From contig WIAF01000001.1 of NCBI GenBank assembly GCA_014055465.1, forward strand, positions 1 to 64,000: DNA of 64,000 nucleotides, read 5' to 3'. A program made the position numbers and the translations under genes. The notes beneath the pieces are model-generated. The model was given only the letters and a program-made list of their open reading frames with translations. It had not been told where the DNA came from and made no database searches. The stretch comes from Nitrospira sp. CR1.1 (GTDB taxonomy: Bacteria > Nitrospirota > Nitrospiria > Nitrospirales > Nitrospiraceae). This document shows, piece after piece, positions 55,168-64,000 of the stretch; positions within the stretch are counted from its first letter, which is position 1, and each line of letters begins with the position of its first letter.

Positions 55168-57638
55168 TGACCACCTGGCGCCCCTTCTCCAACCCGCTTG
55201 GATGGGGGCTGAAACGCAAGCTCATTGTTTCGATGCTGCTGGTCGGCGTCGTGCCCCTGCTCCTCGGCCTCGGACTGGCCTTCCTCCAGGGCTCCAAGGA
55301 AATCCAAGTGGTCAGCGGCGAGAGCTTCCAGGCTCTGGCCACGGAAACAGCCCGCAAACTGGACTTGCTCGTCGCCGAGGAAGTCGCGAGAACGTCGCGC
55401 ATCGCCGCTCACCCGGAAATCATCCGCCAACTGGAGCACCACCGAGATCTGCTGCAGACCGCCGATACGGCGCGGTCCGCCGCGGCGGTGACTCAACAAC
55501 GGACGCGGTGGGCCGAGCGGGATCCGATTGCGATTAAAGCCATCACGGAAAATCGCACCGCCCTCCTGCTACGGGACTTTTACGCGGGGGCCCAACACGA
55601 GTCGGATCTGCTCTTGCCTCAGGTCGTTCGCGCCGCCACCAGGAAGCTCTTCATCACAGACGTGCAGGGTAATTTGTTTGCCGCGCTTACCACGACGCCC
55701 AGTTTCTCGCATACGGACAATCTCTGGTGGACTGGCGCCTACAATAAAGGGGTCGGCCAGCTGTATATCGAGGACCTGCACTTCGATACCCAGGCCAACA
55801 CCTATGTCTTCAGCATCTCCATCCCGATTATGGATAGCCTTCGCTACGAAGTGGTCGGTGTGCTGCATCGGGTCCTTGATGCCAAGGAGTTCTTTTCTCC
55901 CTCCACCCACCCCATCCGGTTCGGACGCACCGGCCATGTGATGTTGATCGACAGCCGGGGAATCGTTCTGAGCTGTCCTATTCTTCCAACGGGCGTTCAA
56001 CTGTCCGACCCGTCGCTGATTCCGGAGGTGACGGGGCGAGAACCGGGCTGGGTGACAGCCGACAGCGACGGGCACGGAGGGCAAGGAACCGCCATTATCG
56101 GATTCGCGCTACTTCCCGAAACCAGCCGCGCGACAAACGGCTCTCTGGAGAATGGCGCCTGGCATACCTTCGTGTGGCAGTCATCCGACGAACTCTTCGC
56201 GCCGATCCGACATCTGATGACGTGGATGATGATCCTGGCATCGATTGCACTCTGCCTGCTCGCCACGCTGGGGTATTTTGCCGCCAGCCGGATTGTGACG
56301 CCGGTCCGCCGGTTACAGGAGGCGGCGCGCCTCATCGGCCGCGGAGAACTCCAGGAGCCGATTCAGATTCACACGGGTGATGAATTGGAAGAGCTGGCGG
56401 TCGAATTCAACCGCATGCACAAGCAATTGGAAGCCTCCTTTGCCGGATTGAATACCCAAGTCGAAGAAAAAACGCAGGAAGTACAGTATCTCCAAAAAGC
56501 CACCGACCAGGTTCTTGATGCCGTCCCGACTCCCATCATCATGGTGGATCAGCAAGGGCTGGTCCAATACATGAACAAGGCTTCGCGCGAAGCCGTGCAG
56601 GGAGATACCTGGTCGTCGCGCCCGCTGTTCGACCTCCTGCCCATCGACGAGGAGCACCGCCAGGCTCTGCGGCAAGACCTAAGCCGCGCGGAGGACGGCA
56701 TGTCCCCGACACCGCCCCGCCACGACCACGATTCCTTGCCGAAGCAGGCGCGCGATCCGCTCAATCAGACCCTCGGCCCCGCATCGTCCTCACCACGGCG
56801 GGAGCTCCGCATTGGAGATCATCTGTATCAATATGAGTGGTTCCCGCTGGAGAGCCGCAGCGGCGCGGGAAAACGATTCGGCCTCGTCCTCCGGGACACC
56901 ACCGATGAGAGCCGGTTGCAGGACCAGCTCATTCAGGCCGAAAAATCTGGCAGTCTCGACGTACTGACGGCCGGCATCGGCCACGAACTCAATAATCCGT
57001 TGTTCGGCATTCTCGGCCTCGGAGAAGCGATCCAGGAAGAAGGGGATCTGGCCCGCGCCAAAGGGTACGCGCAGGACATCGTCGGCCATGGGCGGAAGAT
57101 GGCGGCCATCATACGCGACTTCACGGGAGTGGCCACGCGCGAATCGAAGAGCCAACGGATACCTGTCGATGTGACCGCTCAACTGGAACAGGCGCTGGCC
57201 ATCGTGCAAACGTCGCACGAATGCCTTGGCCTCAACGTCCAGAAACATTATGTGCCTGTTTCCCCCGTGACGGCGCTCCCCGACCAGCTCCGGCTGGCCT
57301 TCATCAACGTGCTCACCAATGCCATTCAGGCGATGAACGGTCAGGGCAATTTGTGGCTGACCACGGAAGAGCAGGACGACCTGATCACGATCAAAATCCG
57401 TGACAACGGACCCGGCATCCCGAAGCAACACCTCGGCAAGGTCTTCGATCCGTTTTATACGACCAAGGGGCAAGGCGAAGGATCAGGCCTGGGACTGACC
57501 GTCGCGCAACGCTTGATCAAGAAGTTCGGCGGCGAGATCCGCCTGGAAAGCCCCGAGGCTCAAGGCACCACCTGCGTCATCACGCTGCCGGCAGATAAGA
57601 CTGCGGTACGAAAGGAGGAGCCATGCGTCTCATCCTGA
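55152..57638 (+). CDS. membrane sensor histidine kinase (Cache-like, HAMP, PAS, HisKA, HATPase)
   Basis: An 828-residue kinase. TM1 (SMLLVGVVPLLLGLGLAFLQ) and TM2 near residue 370 (MMILASIALCLLATLGYFAA) bracket a 320-residue periplasmic Cache-like domain (GNLFAALTTTPSFSHTDNLW, QLYIEDLHFD). A HAMP domain (RIVTPVRRLQEAARLIGRGE), a coiled coil, and a PAS domain (LDAVPTPIIMVDQQGLVQYM) follow. The kinase core has His611 in IGHELNNPLFGILGLGEA, N box INVLTNAIQAM, G1 IRDNGPGIP and G2 GEGSGLGLTVA. Start may be 55152, 55164 or 55167; the last two give ATGA-type overlap with the preceding stop. It overlaps the haem protein gene by 16 nt. Confidence 0.93.
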   Translation: MRAPMMTTWRPFSNPLGWGLKRKLIVSMLLVGVVPLLLGLGLAFLQGSKEIQVVSGESFQALATETARKLDLLVAEEVARTSRIAAHPEIIRQLEHHRDLLQTADTARSAAAVTQQRTRWAERDPIAIKAITENRTALLLRDFYAGAQHESDLLLPQVVRAATRKLFITDVQGNLFAALTTTPSFSHTDNLWWTGAYNKGVGQLYIEDLHFDTQANTYVFSISIPIMDSLRYEVVGVLHRVLDAKEFFSPSTHPIRFGRTGHVMLIDSRGIVLSCPILPTGVQLSDPSLIPEVTGREPGWVTADSDGHGGQGTAIIGFALLPETSRATNGSLENGAWHTFVWQSSDELFAPIRHLMTWMMILASIALCLLATLGYFAASRIVTPVRRLQEAARLIGRGELQEPIQIHTGDELEELAVEFNRMHKQLEASFAGLNTQVEEKTQEVQYLQKATDQVLDAVPTPIIMVDQQGLVQYMNKASREAVQGDTWSSRPLFDLLPIDEEHRQALRQDLSRAEDGMSPTPPRHDHDSLPKQARDPLNQTLGPASSSPRRELRIGDHLYQYEWFPLESRSGAGKRFGLVLRDTTDESRLQDQLIQAEKSGSLDVLTAGIGHELNNPLFGILGLGEAIQEEGDLARAKGYAQDIVGHGRKMAAIIRDFTGVATRESKSQRIPVDVTAQLEQALAIVQTSHECLGLNVQKHYVPVSPVTALPDQLRLAFINVLTNAIQAMNGQGNLWLTTEEQDDLITIKIRDNGPGIPKQHLGKVFDPFYTTKGQGEGSGLGLTVAQRLIKKFGGEIRLESPEAQGTTCVITLPADKTAVRKEEPCVSS

Positions 57639-58216
57639 CACGCTTCAGATCATGGGCATTGTGGCCTGCAGCGTTTTTGGCCTGTGTCTCCGCCTCTTCA
57701 TTGCAGGCAAAGGATCTCACGCCGCCGGCAGGCATCGCTCCGGAGAGGGTCGCAGATTTCGTCCATGCTGTCCTCGATGCCGACCGGACGATCTACACCA
57801 ACCAGGTCGTCAACCGCATGCAGGCGAAAGGCATCGTCTCCGCTGCGGAACATTGGGAGCATGAGAATGCGCTGCCGCTGCCCGCGCAATTCCTGCAACA
57901 CTCGGGCAAGCTGGTCGCTGAATCCGGCCGCGGCATCCGCTACCGCCTCATCAGCCTCTGGCCGATTTATCAACGCAACGCGCCGGCCACGGATTTGGAG
58001 CGCCGGGCGCTCGAAAGTTTCGCGCAGACGCCGGATCGGCCCTTCAGCGGCATTGTGACCAGCGGCCGCAAACAATTCTTTCAAGCCATTTACTCGGATC
58101 GCGCGATTTCAGCCGCCTGCGTCAAATGCCACAATAGTCATCCCTTGAGCCCCAAACGGGACTTCGCCCTCAATGATGTGATGGGGGGCATGACGATCAC
58201 GATTCCACTCGACTGA
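57623..58216 (+). CDS. exported DUF3365 (Tll0287-like) haem protein
   Basis: A 197-residue protein with a Sec signal (LWPAAFLACVSASSLQA) and a single c-type haem site CVKCHNSHP at residues 166-170. The preceding 130 residues (VNRMQAKGIVSAAEHWEHEN, RYRLISLWPIYQRNAPATDL) fit the DUF3365 family, otherwise seen mostly as the sensor part of kinases and cyclases. Here it is a free protein. AAAGGAGGAG precedes the ATG. The overlap with the kinase gene suggests it works as its periplasmic redox or gas-sensing partner. Confidence 0.9.
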   Translation: MRLILTRFRSWALWPAAFLACVSASSLQAKDLTPPAGIAPERVADFVHAVLDADRTIYTNQVVNRMQAKGIVSAAEHWEHENALPLPAQFLQHSGKLVAESGRGIRYRLISLWPIYQRNAPATDLERRALESFAQTPDRPFSGIVTSGRKQFFQAIYSDRAISAACVKCHNSHPLSPKRDFALNDVMGGMTITIPLD

Positions 58217-58238
58217 CGGAATCGGCAATGGAGGCGGG

Positions 58239-59321
58239 TCACCGCTTCACGGAGGGCGCGGCGAGCGGCAACTGGTATTCGTCGCGGTAAATCTGCAGCG
58301 CGGTCAGGAACAGGCCGACCAGAATCGGCCCGAGAAACAGACCGAGAATGCCATACGCCGCCAGGCCGCCGAGCACGCTGAAGGTCAACAACAGCACGGG
58401 GATCTGCGCGCCCTGGCCGATGAACAGCGGCTTGAGAATCTGGTCGATGGTCGACACCACGCCGATTCCCCACGCTAACATCACTACCCCCTTTCCCACC
58501 GTCCCGGACCACAGAAGGTAGCCGGCCACCGGCCCCCAGATGAGCGCGGTGCCGCCGAACGGCAACGGAGCTAAGAGGATGGTCAGGGCCATCAACACCA
58601 TGGGAAAGGGCACGCCCAGCACAGCATAGGCTGCCCCGGCAAGCAGTCCCTGCGCGACTGCCGTCAGCACAATCCCCTTCACCACGGCACGAATGGTTTG
58701 GTCCAGGCGGACGAGAATCTTGTCCTTATGCGAGGCTTCGAGCGGAATCAGACCGTACAGCGACTCGAGCCAATGCCGGCCGTCTTTAAAGAAAAAGAAC
58801 AGGGTAAACACCATGACCAGAAAATCGGCGACCAGCATGAACACATCCCGCACGAGATCGCTCAATTCAGCCACGATAAACCTGCTGAACGTCTTGGCAC
58901 TCGACAACAAAAACTGCTCCAGGTCGCTTTCCTGTCCGGTGAATCGTTCCAGCCACTCGCGCGCGATCGCTCCGCCGGGAAGTCCCGAGAGGCGGTCCGG
59001 CAGCTGCTGGACGCCTCCGGAGGCAATCCACTCCCGCACCGCCTGTTCCGCGGATCCGGCCTCCTTGACCAACATCACGCTGAGGACGATCAACGGCACT
59101 ACGACCAAGGCCAGCGCGGCCAGCGTCAGGAGCACGGCGGAATGCGCCTCCTTCCCGCCGAGCCAGGCCGTCAACCGAGCATGGAGCGGAAAGCAGAGAT
59201 GCGCCAGAATCACCGCCCACAGGACCGGAAACACGAAAGGGCGGAACATCAGGCCTATCTGATACAGCAGGGCCAGGAAGACGCCGAAGAAGCAGGCTGC
59301 AAAAATCTGCCGTCGATTCAT
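58239..59321 (-). CDS. AI-2E family transporter (PF01594-type permease)
   Basis: A 360-residue membrane protein with about eight segments, including FFGVFLALLYQIGLMFRPFV, FLVMVFTLFFFFKDG, TAVAQGLLAGAAYAVLGVPF and the conserved ending LGGLAAYGILGLFLGPILVG. The family includes TqsA/YdiK and some sodium-proton antiporters, so the name does not prove autoinducer transport. The start at 59321 (MNRRQIFAACFFG) begins just before the first segment. Convergent with the haem protein gene. Confidence 0.92.
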   Translation of the reverse strand: MNRRQIFAACFFGVFLALLYQIGLMFRPFVFPVLWAVILAHLCFPLHARLTAWLGGKEAHSAVLLTLAALALVVVPLIVLSVMLVKEAGSAEQAVREWIASGGVQQLPDRLSGLPGGAIAREWLERFTGQESDLEQFLLSSAKTFSRFIVAELSDLVRDVFMLVADFLVMVFTLFFFFKDGRHWLESLYGLIPLEASHKDKILVRLDQTIRAVVKGIVLTAVAQGLLAGAAYAVLGVPFPMVLMALTILLAPLPFGGTALIWGPVAGYLLWSGTVGKGVVMLAWGIGVVSTIDQILKPLFIGQGAQIPVLLLTFSVLGGLAAYGILGLFLGPILVGLFLTALQIYRDEYQLPLAAPSVKR

Positions 59322-59496
59322 ACCGAGAGAAACATGATTGTGCCAGAGCCGTTGATAACAGAACCGGCCCGTGATGTCACGCGCCGGTTCTGCGATCGTC
59401 ATGCGCGCACCGAGGACTATCGCTGCGCCGTGGGAAGAGGGGATGCGGTGGAAGGCCCGCCGGATCCGGCGGCCTGAGATCGGGAAGAGACGCCGT

Positions 59497-59937
59497 TCAG
59501 GCGTTTTCACCAACCAGGGCGACTGCCTTGGGACGTTGCGAGGCAATATCCCGCACGTTGCCGGGAAGTTTTTGCGCGTCATCGCCCCACGACGTCACGC
59601 CCATATCCGACAGACCCTGAAATTTCGCTCCGTCCTCCATGGAGAATGCCGGCGCGTGCACCTCGCCGACGAGGAGTCCGGTCTTCAGCAATTGAATGCG
59701 CTCCGTGGCCCGTACCGTGGCTTTAATCTTTCCGCTGCAGACAATGGTGCCGGCCGTGATGGTGCCCTGCACGACTCCGTCTTCGCCGATCACCACGGTC
59801 CCGCTGGTCTGCAAATCACCCTCCAGCCGGCCGTCAATGCGCACCGTGCCTTCCACATGGATTTCCCCTCTGAGCAACACCCCTTTGGCCAGCAGGGTAA
59901 TATTATCGCTTTCTACAAAGCCGGGCTTCTTCATCAT
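59497..59937 (-). CDS. bactofilin family cytoskeletal protein
   Basis: A 146-residue protein with the beta-helical DUF583 core: LLRGEIHVEGTVRIDGRLEG, DLQTSGTVVIGEDGVVQGTI, GTIVCSGKIKATVRATERIQ and LLVGEVHAPAFSMEDGAKF. Bactofilins polymerise without nucleotide and scaffold cell-wall enzymes. A class A PBP gene lies immediately upstream on the same strand, which supports a wall-related role. The ATG pair at 59937 is preceded by AAGGAG. Confidence 0.93.
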   Translation of the reverse strand: MMKKPGFVESDNITLLAKGVLLRGEIHVEGTVRIDGRLEGDLQTSGTVVIGEDGVVQGTITAGTIVCSGKIKATVRATERIQLLKTGLLVGEVHAPAFSMEDGAKFQGLSDMGVTSWGDDAQKLPGNVRDIASQRPKAVALVGENA

Positions 59938-60023
59938 CGGGAGCTCCTTGTCGCAGGCAGTGGCGGATGAACCGGACAACCATCTCAACATGAGCCGAGC
60001 CTACACCAGCTTTTTGAGGACAC

Positions 60024-62321
60024 CTAGAAAAAACCAAAACTACGCTTCACCCGCTCCCAGATTCCGCTTCCATGCACTTCGCAGTACACCGACGGCTCCG
60101 TCCCTTCGATAAAGAACTCCGTTGAACGTTGCGGACATTTCGAGGTCGCCAACTGCAGGGACTGCGGATCGATGTCGCGTGTGATCACGGCCGGCGGCAT
60201 GACAAAATCGCGCGGTGCGGCCGGCAAAATCTGGCGCACAAACTCCACCCACATCGGCAATGCCGCTTGCGCCCCGGTCAGGTGCAAGGACTCCTCATCA
60301 TCGAATCCCACCCAGACCCCCACCACCACATCCGGCGTATATCCGATAAACCAGGCGTCGCGATAGCCATCCGTTGTTCCTGTCTTCCCTGCCACAATTC
60401 CGCGCAGGCCCATCCCCTTGGCCTTCGCCGCAGTGCCCCGTTCCACCACGCCTTTGAGTAACGACGTTATGACATACGCCGCTTGAGGCGACACCGCCTG
60501 ATGCCTCGCCGGCGTGTGATGCCAGGCCGGATCTCCTTCCGGCGTCATCACCGCCTGCAGCGCCGTGGGGGCCATGCTGATCCCCTCATGAGCGAGGACG
60601 CCGAATGCCGCGGTCATCTCCAAAAGAGACACGCCGGAGGTGCCGAGCGCGATGGACAGATTGTCGGCCAGGGGACTCCGGATCCCCAGTTTCTCCGCCA
60701 GGTGGAGAATTCGTTTCGTGCCCACAAGCTGCGCGATCTTGACCGCCGGAATATTCAACGATTGTTCCAACGCCGTTCGCAGGGATACCGTCCCGTGAAA
60801 TTTATGATCGAAATTCTGGGGCGTCCATCGGCCGGCGGCTGATTCAAACGTGACCGATTCATCGACGATCGAGGTGGCCGCTGTCACCGGTTGTCCTCCG
60901 GTCAGTTCGCGACGGGCTTCCAACGCCGCGAGATACACCAGCGGCTTGAAGAGCGAACCGGGCTGACGCTTCGCCTGCACCGCCCGGTTGAATTGGCTGG
61001 CGCGGTAGTCGCGGCTCCCGACCATCGCCAGGATGCCGCCGGTTTTGGGGTCAATCGCCACGAGGGCGCCCTGCACAGCAGTGGGATGCCCCTTCAATGC
61101 CGGATAGGCCGTTTCCAGCCTGGTGAGTTCGCTGTCCAGCGTCTGGGTGGCCAGTCGTTGCAGCACCGGATCAAGAGTCGTATAGGCTCGCACACCATCC
61201 GACAGCGGCGCGCCGGTGGCCTCCTCCACCTGCCGCAACAGATAATCGACAAAAAACGGCGCATCAGCCAAGGTGTCCTGCGGCGGCATGACCTGAACCG
61301 GCGTCGTGACGGCCCTGGCCCACACCTCGTCATTGATCAGCCCCTGCTCATGCAGGCGGCCCAGCACGATATCGCGACGCTGCTTGGCCAAGTCGGGATT
61401 TCTCAATGGCGAATAGGTATTCGGTCCCTTGATCATGCCCACCAACAAGGCCGCTTCTTCCAGGCTGAGGGTATCCACCCGTTTGCCGAAATACCGGTGG
61501 GCCGCCTGACCGACGCCGTAGATCGACACGGAGCCGACCTGACCGAGATAAATTTCGTTGGCGTAACTTTCCAAAATGGCCTGTTTCCGGTATTTCGCCT
61601 CCAACACCAGGGCGGCGATCGATTCCTTCAGCTTCCGTCCGAACGTGCGTTGCGGAGAGTAAAACAAGTTTTTGGCCAACTGCTGGGTGATGGTGCTGCC
61701 GCCTTGAATCACCGTGCCGCGCGTCACATTTGTCCACACCGCCCGACCGACGGCAATCGGATCGATGCCGGGATGGCTGAAAAATCTCCGGTCTTCGATG
61801 GCCAGCAGAATATCGAGAAAGCGCGGTGAGAGATCGTCATACGACACCCATTCCCGCACCTGCCGCGACGCGCCACGTAATCCGCTAATCAACTGCGGCT
61901 CCAGATAGGCGGGAAAGAGTTCGTCGCCCGTGTGGATGGACAACACCCGCGCCACGCGTCCCTGTTCCAAGACCAACCGCGCCGGGATCGGCCGCAGATG
62001 CAAATCGGAAAATTCGTGCAGATAGATATCGATCTCGGCAGGGGTGACGCGATACTCTCCCGGCGCGCGGACGGCCGTCTCGACGGCCTGATAGCCCAAC
62101 CGGGTCAAGCGCTCGATCAGGTGCGAGGAGGCAATATCCAGTTCGGGTTTCAGCAGAAACGGCGCCCCGTAGATGAGGCGGGGAGGATGTTCATCACCCG
62201 TCGGCAACGCGAGGCTGGCGGAAAGGTACAGTCCATAGGCCACGGCGCTCCCCGCGGCGAGGAGTGCCATGCCTGCCAACATCACAAGCCCGCGCAGGCA
62301 CCACCGCCTCGCGGACATCAC
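60024..62321 (-). CDS. class A penicillin-binding protein (PBP1B-like)
   Basis: A 765-residue bifunctional enzyme. One membrane anchor lies near residues 10-32. A UB2H-like region follows (LIERLTRLGYQAVETAVRAP). The GT51 transglycosylase carries catalytic Glu in AIEDRRFFSHPGIDP, then GGSTITQQLAKNLFYSPQRT and LESYANEIYLGQVG. The transpeptidase has Ser456 in RQPGSLFKPLVYL, the SLN motif in LEQSLNIPAVK and KTGT near residue 645. It polymerises and cross-links peptidoglycan. The presence of UB2H favours the PBP1B type over PBP1A. Codons begin MMSARRW; either Met is possible. Confidence 0.95.
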   Translation of the reverse strand: MMSARRWCLRGLVMLAGMALLAAGSAVAYGLYLSASLALPTGDEHPPRLIYGAPFLLKPELDIASSHLIERLTRLGYQAVETAVRAPGEYRVTPAEIDIYLHEFSDLHLRPIPARLVLEQGRVARVLSIHTGDELFPAYLEPQLISGLRGASRQVREWVSYDDLSPRFLDILLAIEDRRFFSHPGIDPIAVGRAVWTNVTRGTVIQGGSTITQQLAKNLFYSPQRTFGRKLKESIAALVLEAKYRKQAILESYANEIYLGQVGSVSIYGVGQAAHRYFGKRVDTLSLEEAALLVGMIKGPNTYSPLRNPDLAKQRRDIVLGRLHEQGLINDEVWARAVTTPVQVMPPQDTLADAPFFVDYLLRQVEEATGAPLSDGVRAYTTLDPVLQRLATQTLDSELTRLETAYPALKGHPTAVQGALVAIDPKTGGILAMVGSRDYRASQFNRAVQAKRQPGSLFKPLVYLAALEARRELTGGQPVTAATSIVDESVTFESAAGRWTPQNFDHKFHGTVSLRTALEQSLNIPAVKIAQLVGTKRILHLAEKLGIRSPLADNLSIALGTSGVSLLEMTAAFGVLAHEGISMAPTALQAVMTPEGDPAWHHTPARHQAVSPQAAYVITSLLKGVVERGTAAKAKGMGLRGIVAGKTGTTDGYRDAWFIGYTPDVVVGVWVGFDDEESLHLTGAQAALPMWVEFVRQILPAAPRDFVMPPAVITRDIDPQSLQLATSKCPQRSTEFFIEGTEPSVYCEVHGSGIWERVKRSFGFF

Positions 62322-62475
62322 CGCCGGATCCCCATGCCGCCGAGCATACGCGATCCCGCGTATGAAAGCACATGCGTCGCGGCCGCCGCCTCTCAGCCGG
62401 CCAGGTCCTGCTTGACAAAATCCCCTGCCTTCTCTTAGATGAGCCGCACAAGCCTGGCTGGTTACGATCTTGTAC

Positions 62476-62683
62476 CTAGCAGGGTGCCGAAAAAGTCTGC
62501 CAGCCGCGTTCTCGCATCGCTCAGAGGCTCAACGTACGGTCAGCGTACGCTTCACCTCTTCGCTCGCTGCGGCCTTGCTGGACGGCCTTCTTGACCACCC
62601 TGCGAGCGTTTCTGATTGTATCTGCGATCTCAAGCAAGGCTGCGTCTTGGGCTGTCGAAATTGTGCGTTAACCAGCCTGCTAG
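62476..62683. repeat. MITE-like 208-bp element with CTAGCAGG tips
   Basis: The left tip is CTAGCAGGGTGCCGAAAAAG and the right tip, read inward, CTAGCAGGCTGGTTAACG. Inside is an imperfect palindrome around GAGGCTCAACGTACGG and CGTACGCTTCACCTC. There is no coding frame. The tips resemble those of the IS1182 element at 861 and 4401 (CTAGCAGGCTGTTGAC), so it could be mobilised by that family or be a relic of it. It sits between the PBP and FadL-type genes. Confidence 0.65.
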
Positions 62684-62712
62684 ATTTTCACACGAGGCAT
62701 GACCGGTGAGCA

Positions 62713-64000
62713 TGAAGCGTCTCTTCACTGCCCTTCTTTCATCCACGACCGGCCTGCCGCCCATGCGCGGGAAGGGGTTGGCTCGACCCCGGACCGGTCG
62801 CACGGCCACTCGGCCGCTCCTGGCTTGCGGTGCGCTCTTCGCCGCCTTGACGACCATTGGTCCAGCTTCGGTTTTCGCCGGAAGTTTCCGCATCTACGAC
62901 CACAGCGCCTCGGCAACCGGCCAGGCCTCCGCCTTCACGGCTCAAGCCGATGATGCCTCCGCCGGCTATTACAATCCGGCTGGTATGACTCAGCTGCGCG
63001 GCGTGCAACTCTCAGCCGGCACCACGCTCATCGCCGGCGGTTTCTCCTTTCAGAACGCCGCAGGCACGCAGGCCAACGGAGACCTCCGCGGCAGCGTGGC
63101 GGTGCCGCCACCGTCCAACCTGTACATGACAGCCAACCTCAAAGACCTGGGCATCGGCTCTTCGGACAGCCTTGCGGTCGGCCTGGCCGTCTTCAGCCCG
63201 TTCGGCACCTTGACCCGCTGGCCGGACAGCAGCCCCTTTTCTACAGCCACCACGAAGGCTGCCTTTGAGTTGATCGATATTCGTCCTTCCATCGCCTTCA
63301 GACCGCTCCCGGATCTAGCCATCGGATTGGGAGCGGATGTCTACACCTTTTCGGGAGCCTTCGGAGAAGGACAAGTCGAACGTCAGTTCCGTTGGCCCGG
63401 AGGGCTCGGCATTCCAGCCGGCACGGGCATGGAATTGAATGGACGAGACACGGCCGCTGGCTTCAATGCCAGCCTGCTGTATACCCCGCTGCGAAATGAA
63501 GATGGCCGGCCGCTCGTCAATATCGGCTTCATCTATCGCAGCCAGGCCACGCTGCATCTCGACGGCCAGTTGCTCGCCGGGGGCACACGCGTCGCGGATG
63601 CGCGCACGACCTTTGTCGTCCCGCAAGTGCTCACCGGCGGCATCGCACTCTGGCCTGTTCGCAACAAAGAGCGGGAATGGAAACTGGAATTGGATGTGGA
63701 CTATACCGGCTGGAAATCGGTCCGCAATCTGGACACCCACTTGTCGAACGGCCTTACCGTCGCGACCCCTGCCAATTGGATCAGCGGCTACACGGTGATG
63801 ATCGGGACGGAACACAAATGGCTGAACCCCGCGCCGCTTCCGGATTGGGACGTCGCCTTGCGCGCCGGATACTGGCATTCCCAGAAAGCGATTCCTGACC
63901 AAACCTTCAACCCTGCTATCCCCGATGGCGATAACCACGCGGTGTCTACTGGCATCGGATTCATGTGCCGAGACAACGGACGATTTCTCGGCATGATCCC
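62713..64000 (+). CDS. FadL/OmpP1/TodX-type outer membrane protein, N-terminal part (runs off the window edge)
   Basis: The frame is open to the window edge (429 residues seen). After an unusually long N-terminal region (about 55 residues ending in a hydrophobic LLACGALFAALTTIGPASVFA signal), the mature part begins GSFRIYDHSASATGQASAFT and ADDASAGYYNPAGMTQL, the standard FadL opening. Amphipathic strands follow (LAIGLGADVYTFSGAFGEGQ, ASLLYTPLRNEDGRPLVNIG, GFIYRSQATLHLDG). These porins take hydrophobic compounds across the outer membrane. The stop is outside the window. Confidence 0.9.

Overview
The window looks like chromosomal DNA of a GC-rich, Gram-negative, chemolithoautotroph-type bacterium, most plausibly a Nitrospira relative (Nitrospirota). 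This is an inference from gene content and style: a ferredoxin-thioredoxin reductase catalytic chain, a NuoF-type NADH dehydrogenase subunit next to a 2Fe-2S ferredoxin, a CbbQ/CbbO (NorQ/NorD)-type AAA+/VWA pair, a FadL-type porin, a TPR secretin lipoprotein, many histidine kinases and a haem DUF3365 protein. No 16S rRNA or nitrite oxidoreductase is present, so the assignment is not proven.

Positions 1-19,870 are an accessory region. It begins with the 5' part of a TPR-secretin lipoprotein gene (minus strand, running off the edge). Next comes an IS1182-family element that has been cut by an IS21-family element, leaving a clean 5-bp target duplication. A hypothetical gene and a damaged IS3-family element with a 4-bp target duplication follow, beside an older IS3 remnant on the opposite strand. 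Then comes a giant SpvB/FG-GAP/RHS gene on the minus strand (17183 to 7357), cut by a second, different and apparently intact IS21-family element (13508-16140). Removing that element in silico restores one reading frame of about 2,397 codons. The RHS C-terminus carries an HEGGH motif, and a small lipoprotein gene follows it, an arrangement that resembles a polymorphic toxin with an immunity gene. A LuxR-type regulator and a retropepsin-like aspartic protease close the region.

Positions 19,876-62,321 are mostly housekeeping and core genes: tRNA-Lys(UUU), purA, tRNA-Ala(GGC), an ABC-F ATPase, a PilZ protein, rarA, an alpha/beta hydrolase, folE plus a PTPS-family gene, an A-type Fe-S carrier, a ferredoxin, nuoF, an Urate_ox_N membrane protein, mdh, a VWA (NorD/CbbO-like) protein, FTR catalytic chain, an M28 lipoprotein, a glycine-zipper lipoprotein, a DUF167 protein and a NorQ/CbbQ-like ATPase. 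These are followed by a hybrid histidine kinase coupled to a YkgJ-DUF2156 fusion, an ATP-grasp-like protein, a glutaredoxin-like protein, and a compact plus-strand run: KamA-type radical SAM, double-domain Dcd, membrane protein, two glycosyltransferase-like 'rSAM/selenodomain-associated' proteins and an SDR. Next are a HAD-UbiA fusion and the grxD-bolA pair.

Positions 53,492-58,216 hold the most unusual functional unit. A strong sigma-54-type promoter match precedes four tightly packed genes: a stand-alone receiver, a histidine kinase whose N-terminus is a Rossmann NAD(P)-binding-like domain, a Cache-like/HAMP/PAS membrane histidine kinase, and a secreted single-haem DUF3365 protein. This reads as a redox-sensing signalling operon with both a cytoplasmic (nucleotide) and a periplasmic (haem) input. 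The window ends with an AI-2E family permease, a bactofilin, a class A penicillin-binding protein, a 208-bp MITE-like element whose tips resemble those of the IS1182 element, and the 5' part of a FadL-type outer membrane protein.

All identifications come from reading motifs and overall family resemblance by eye; no database search, alignment or structure prediction was run.
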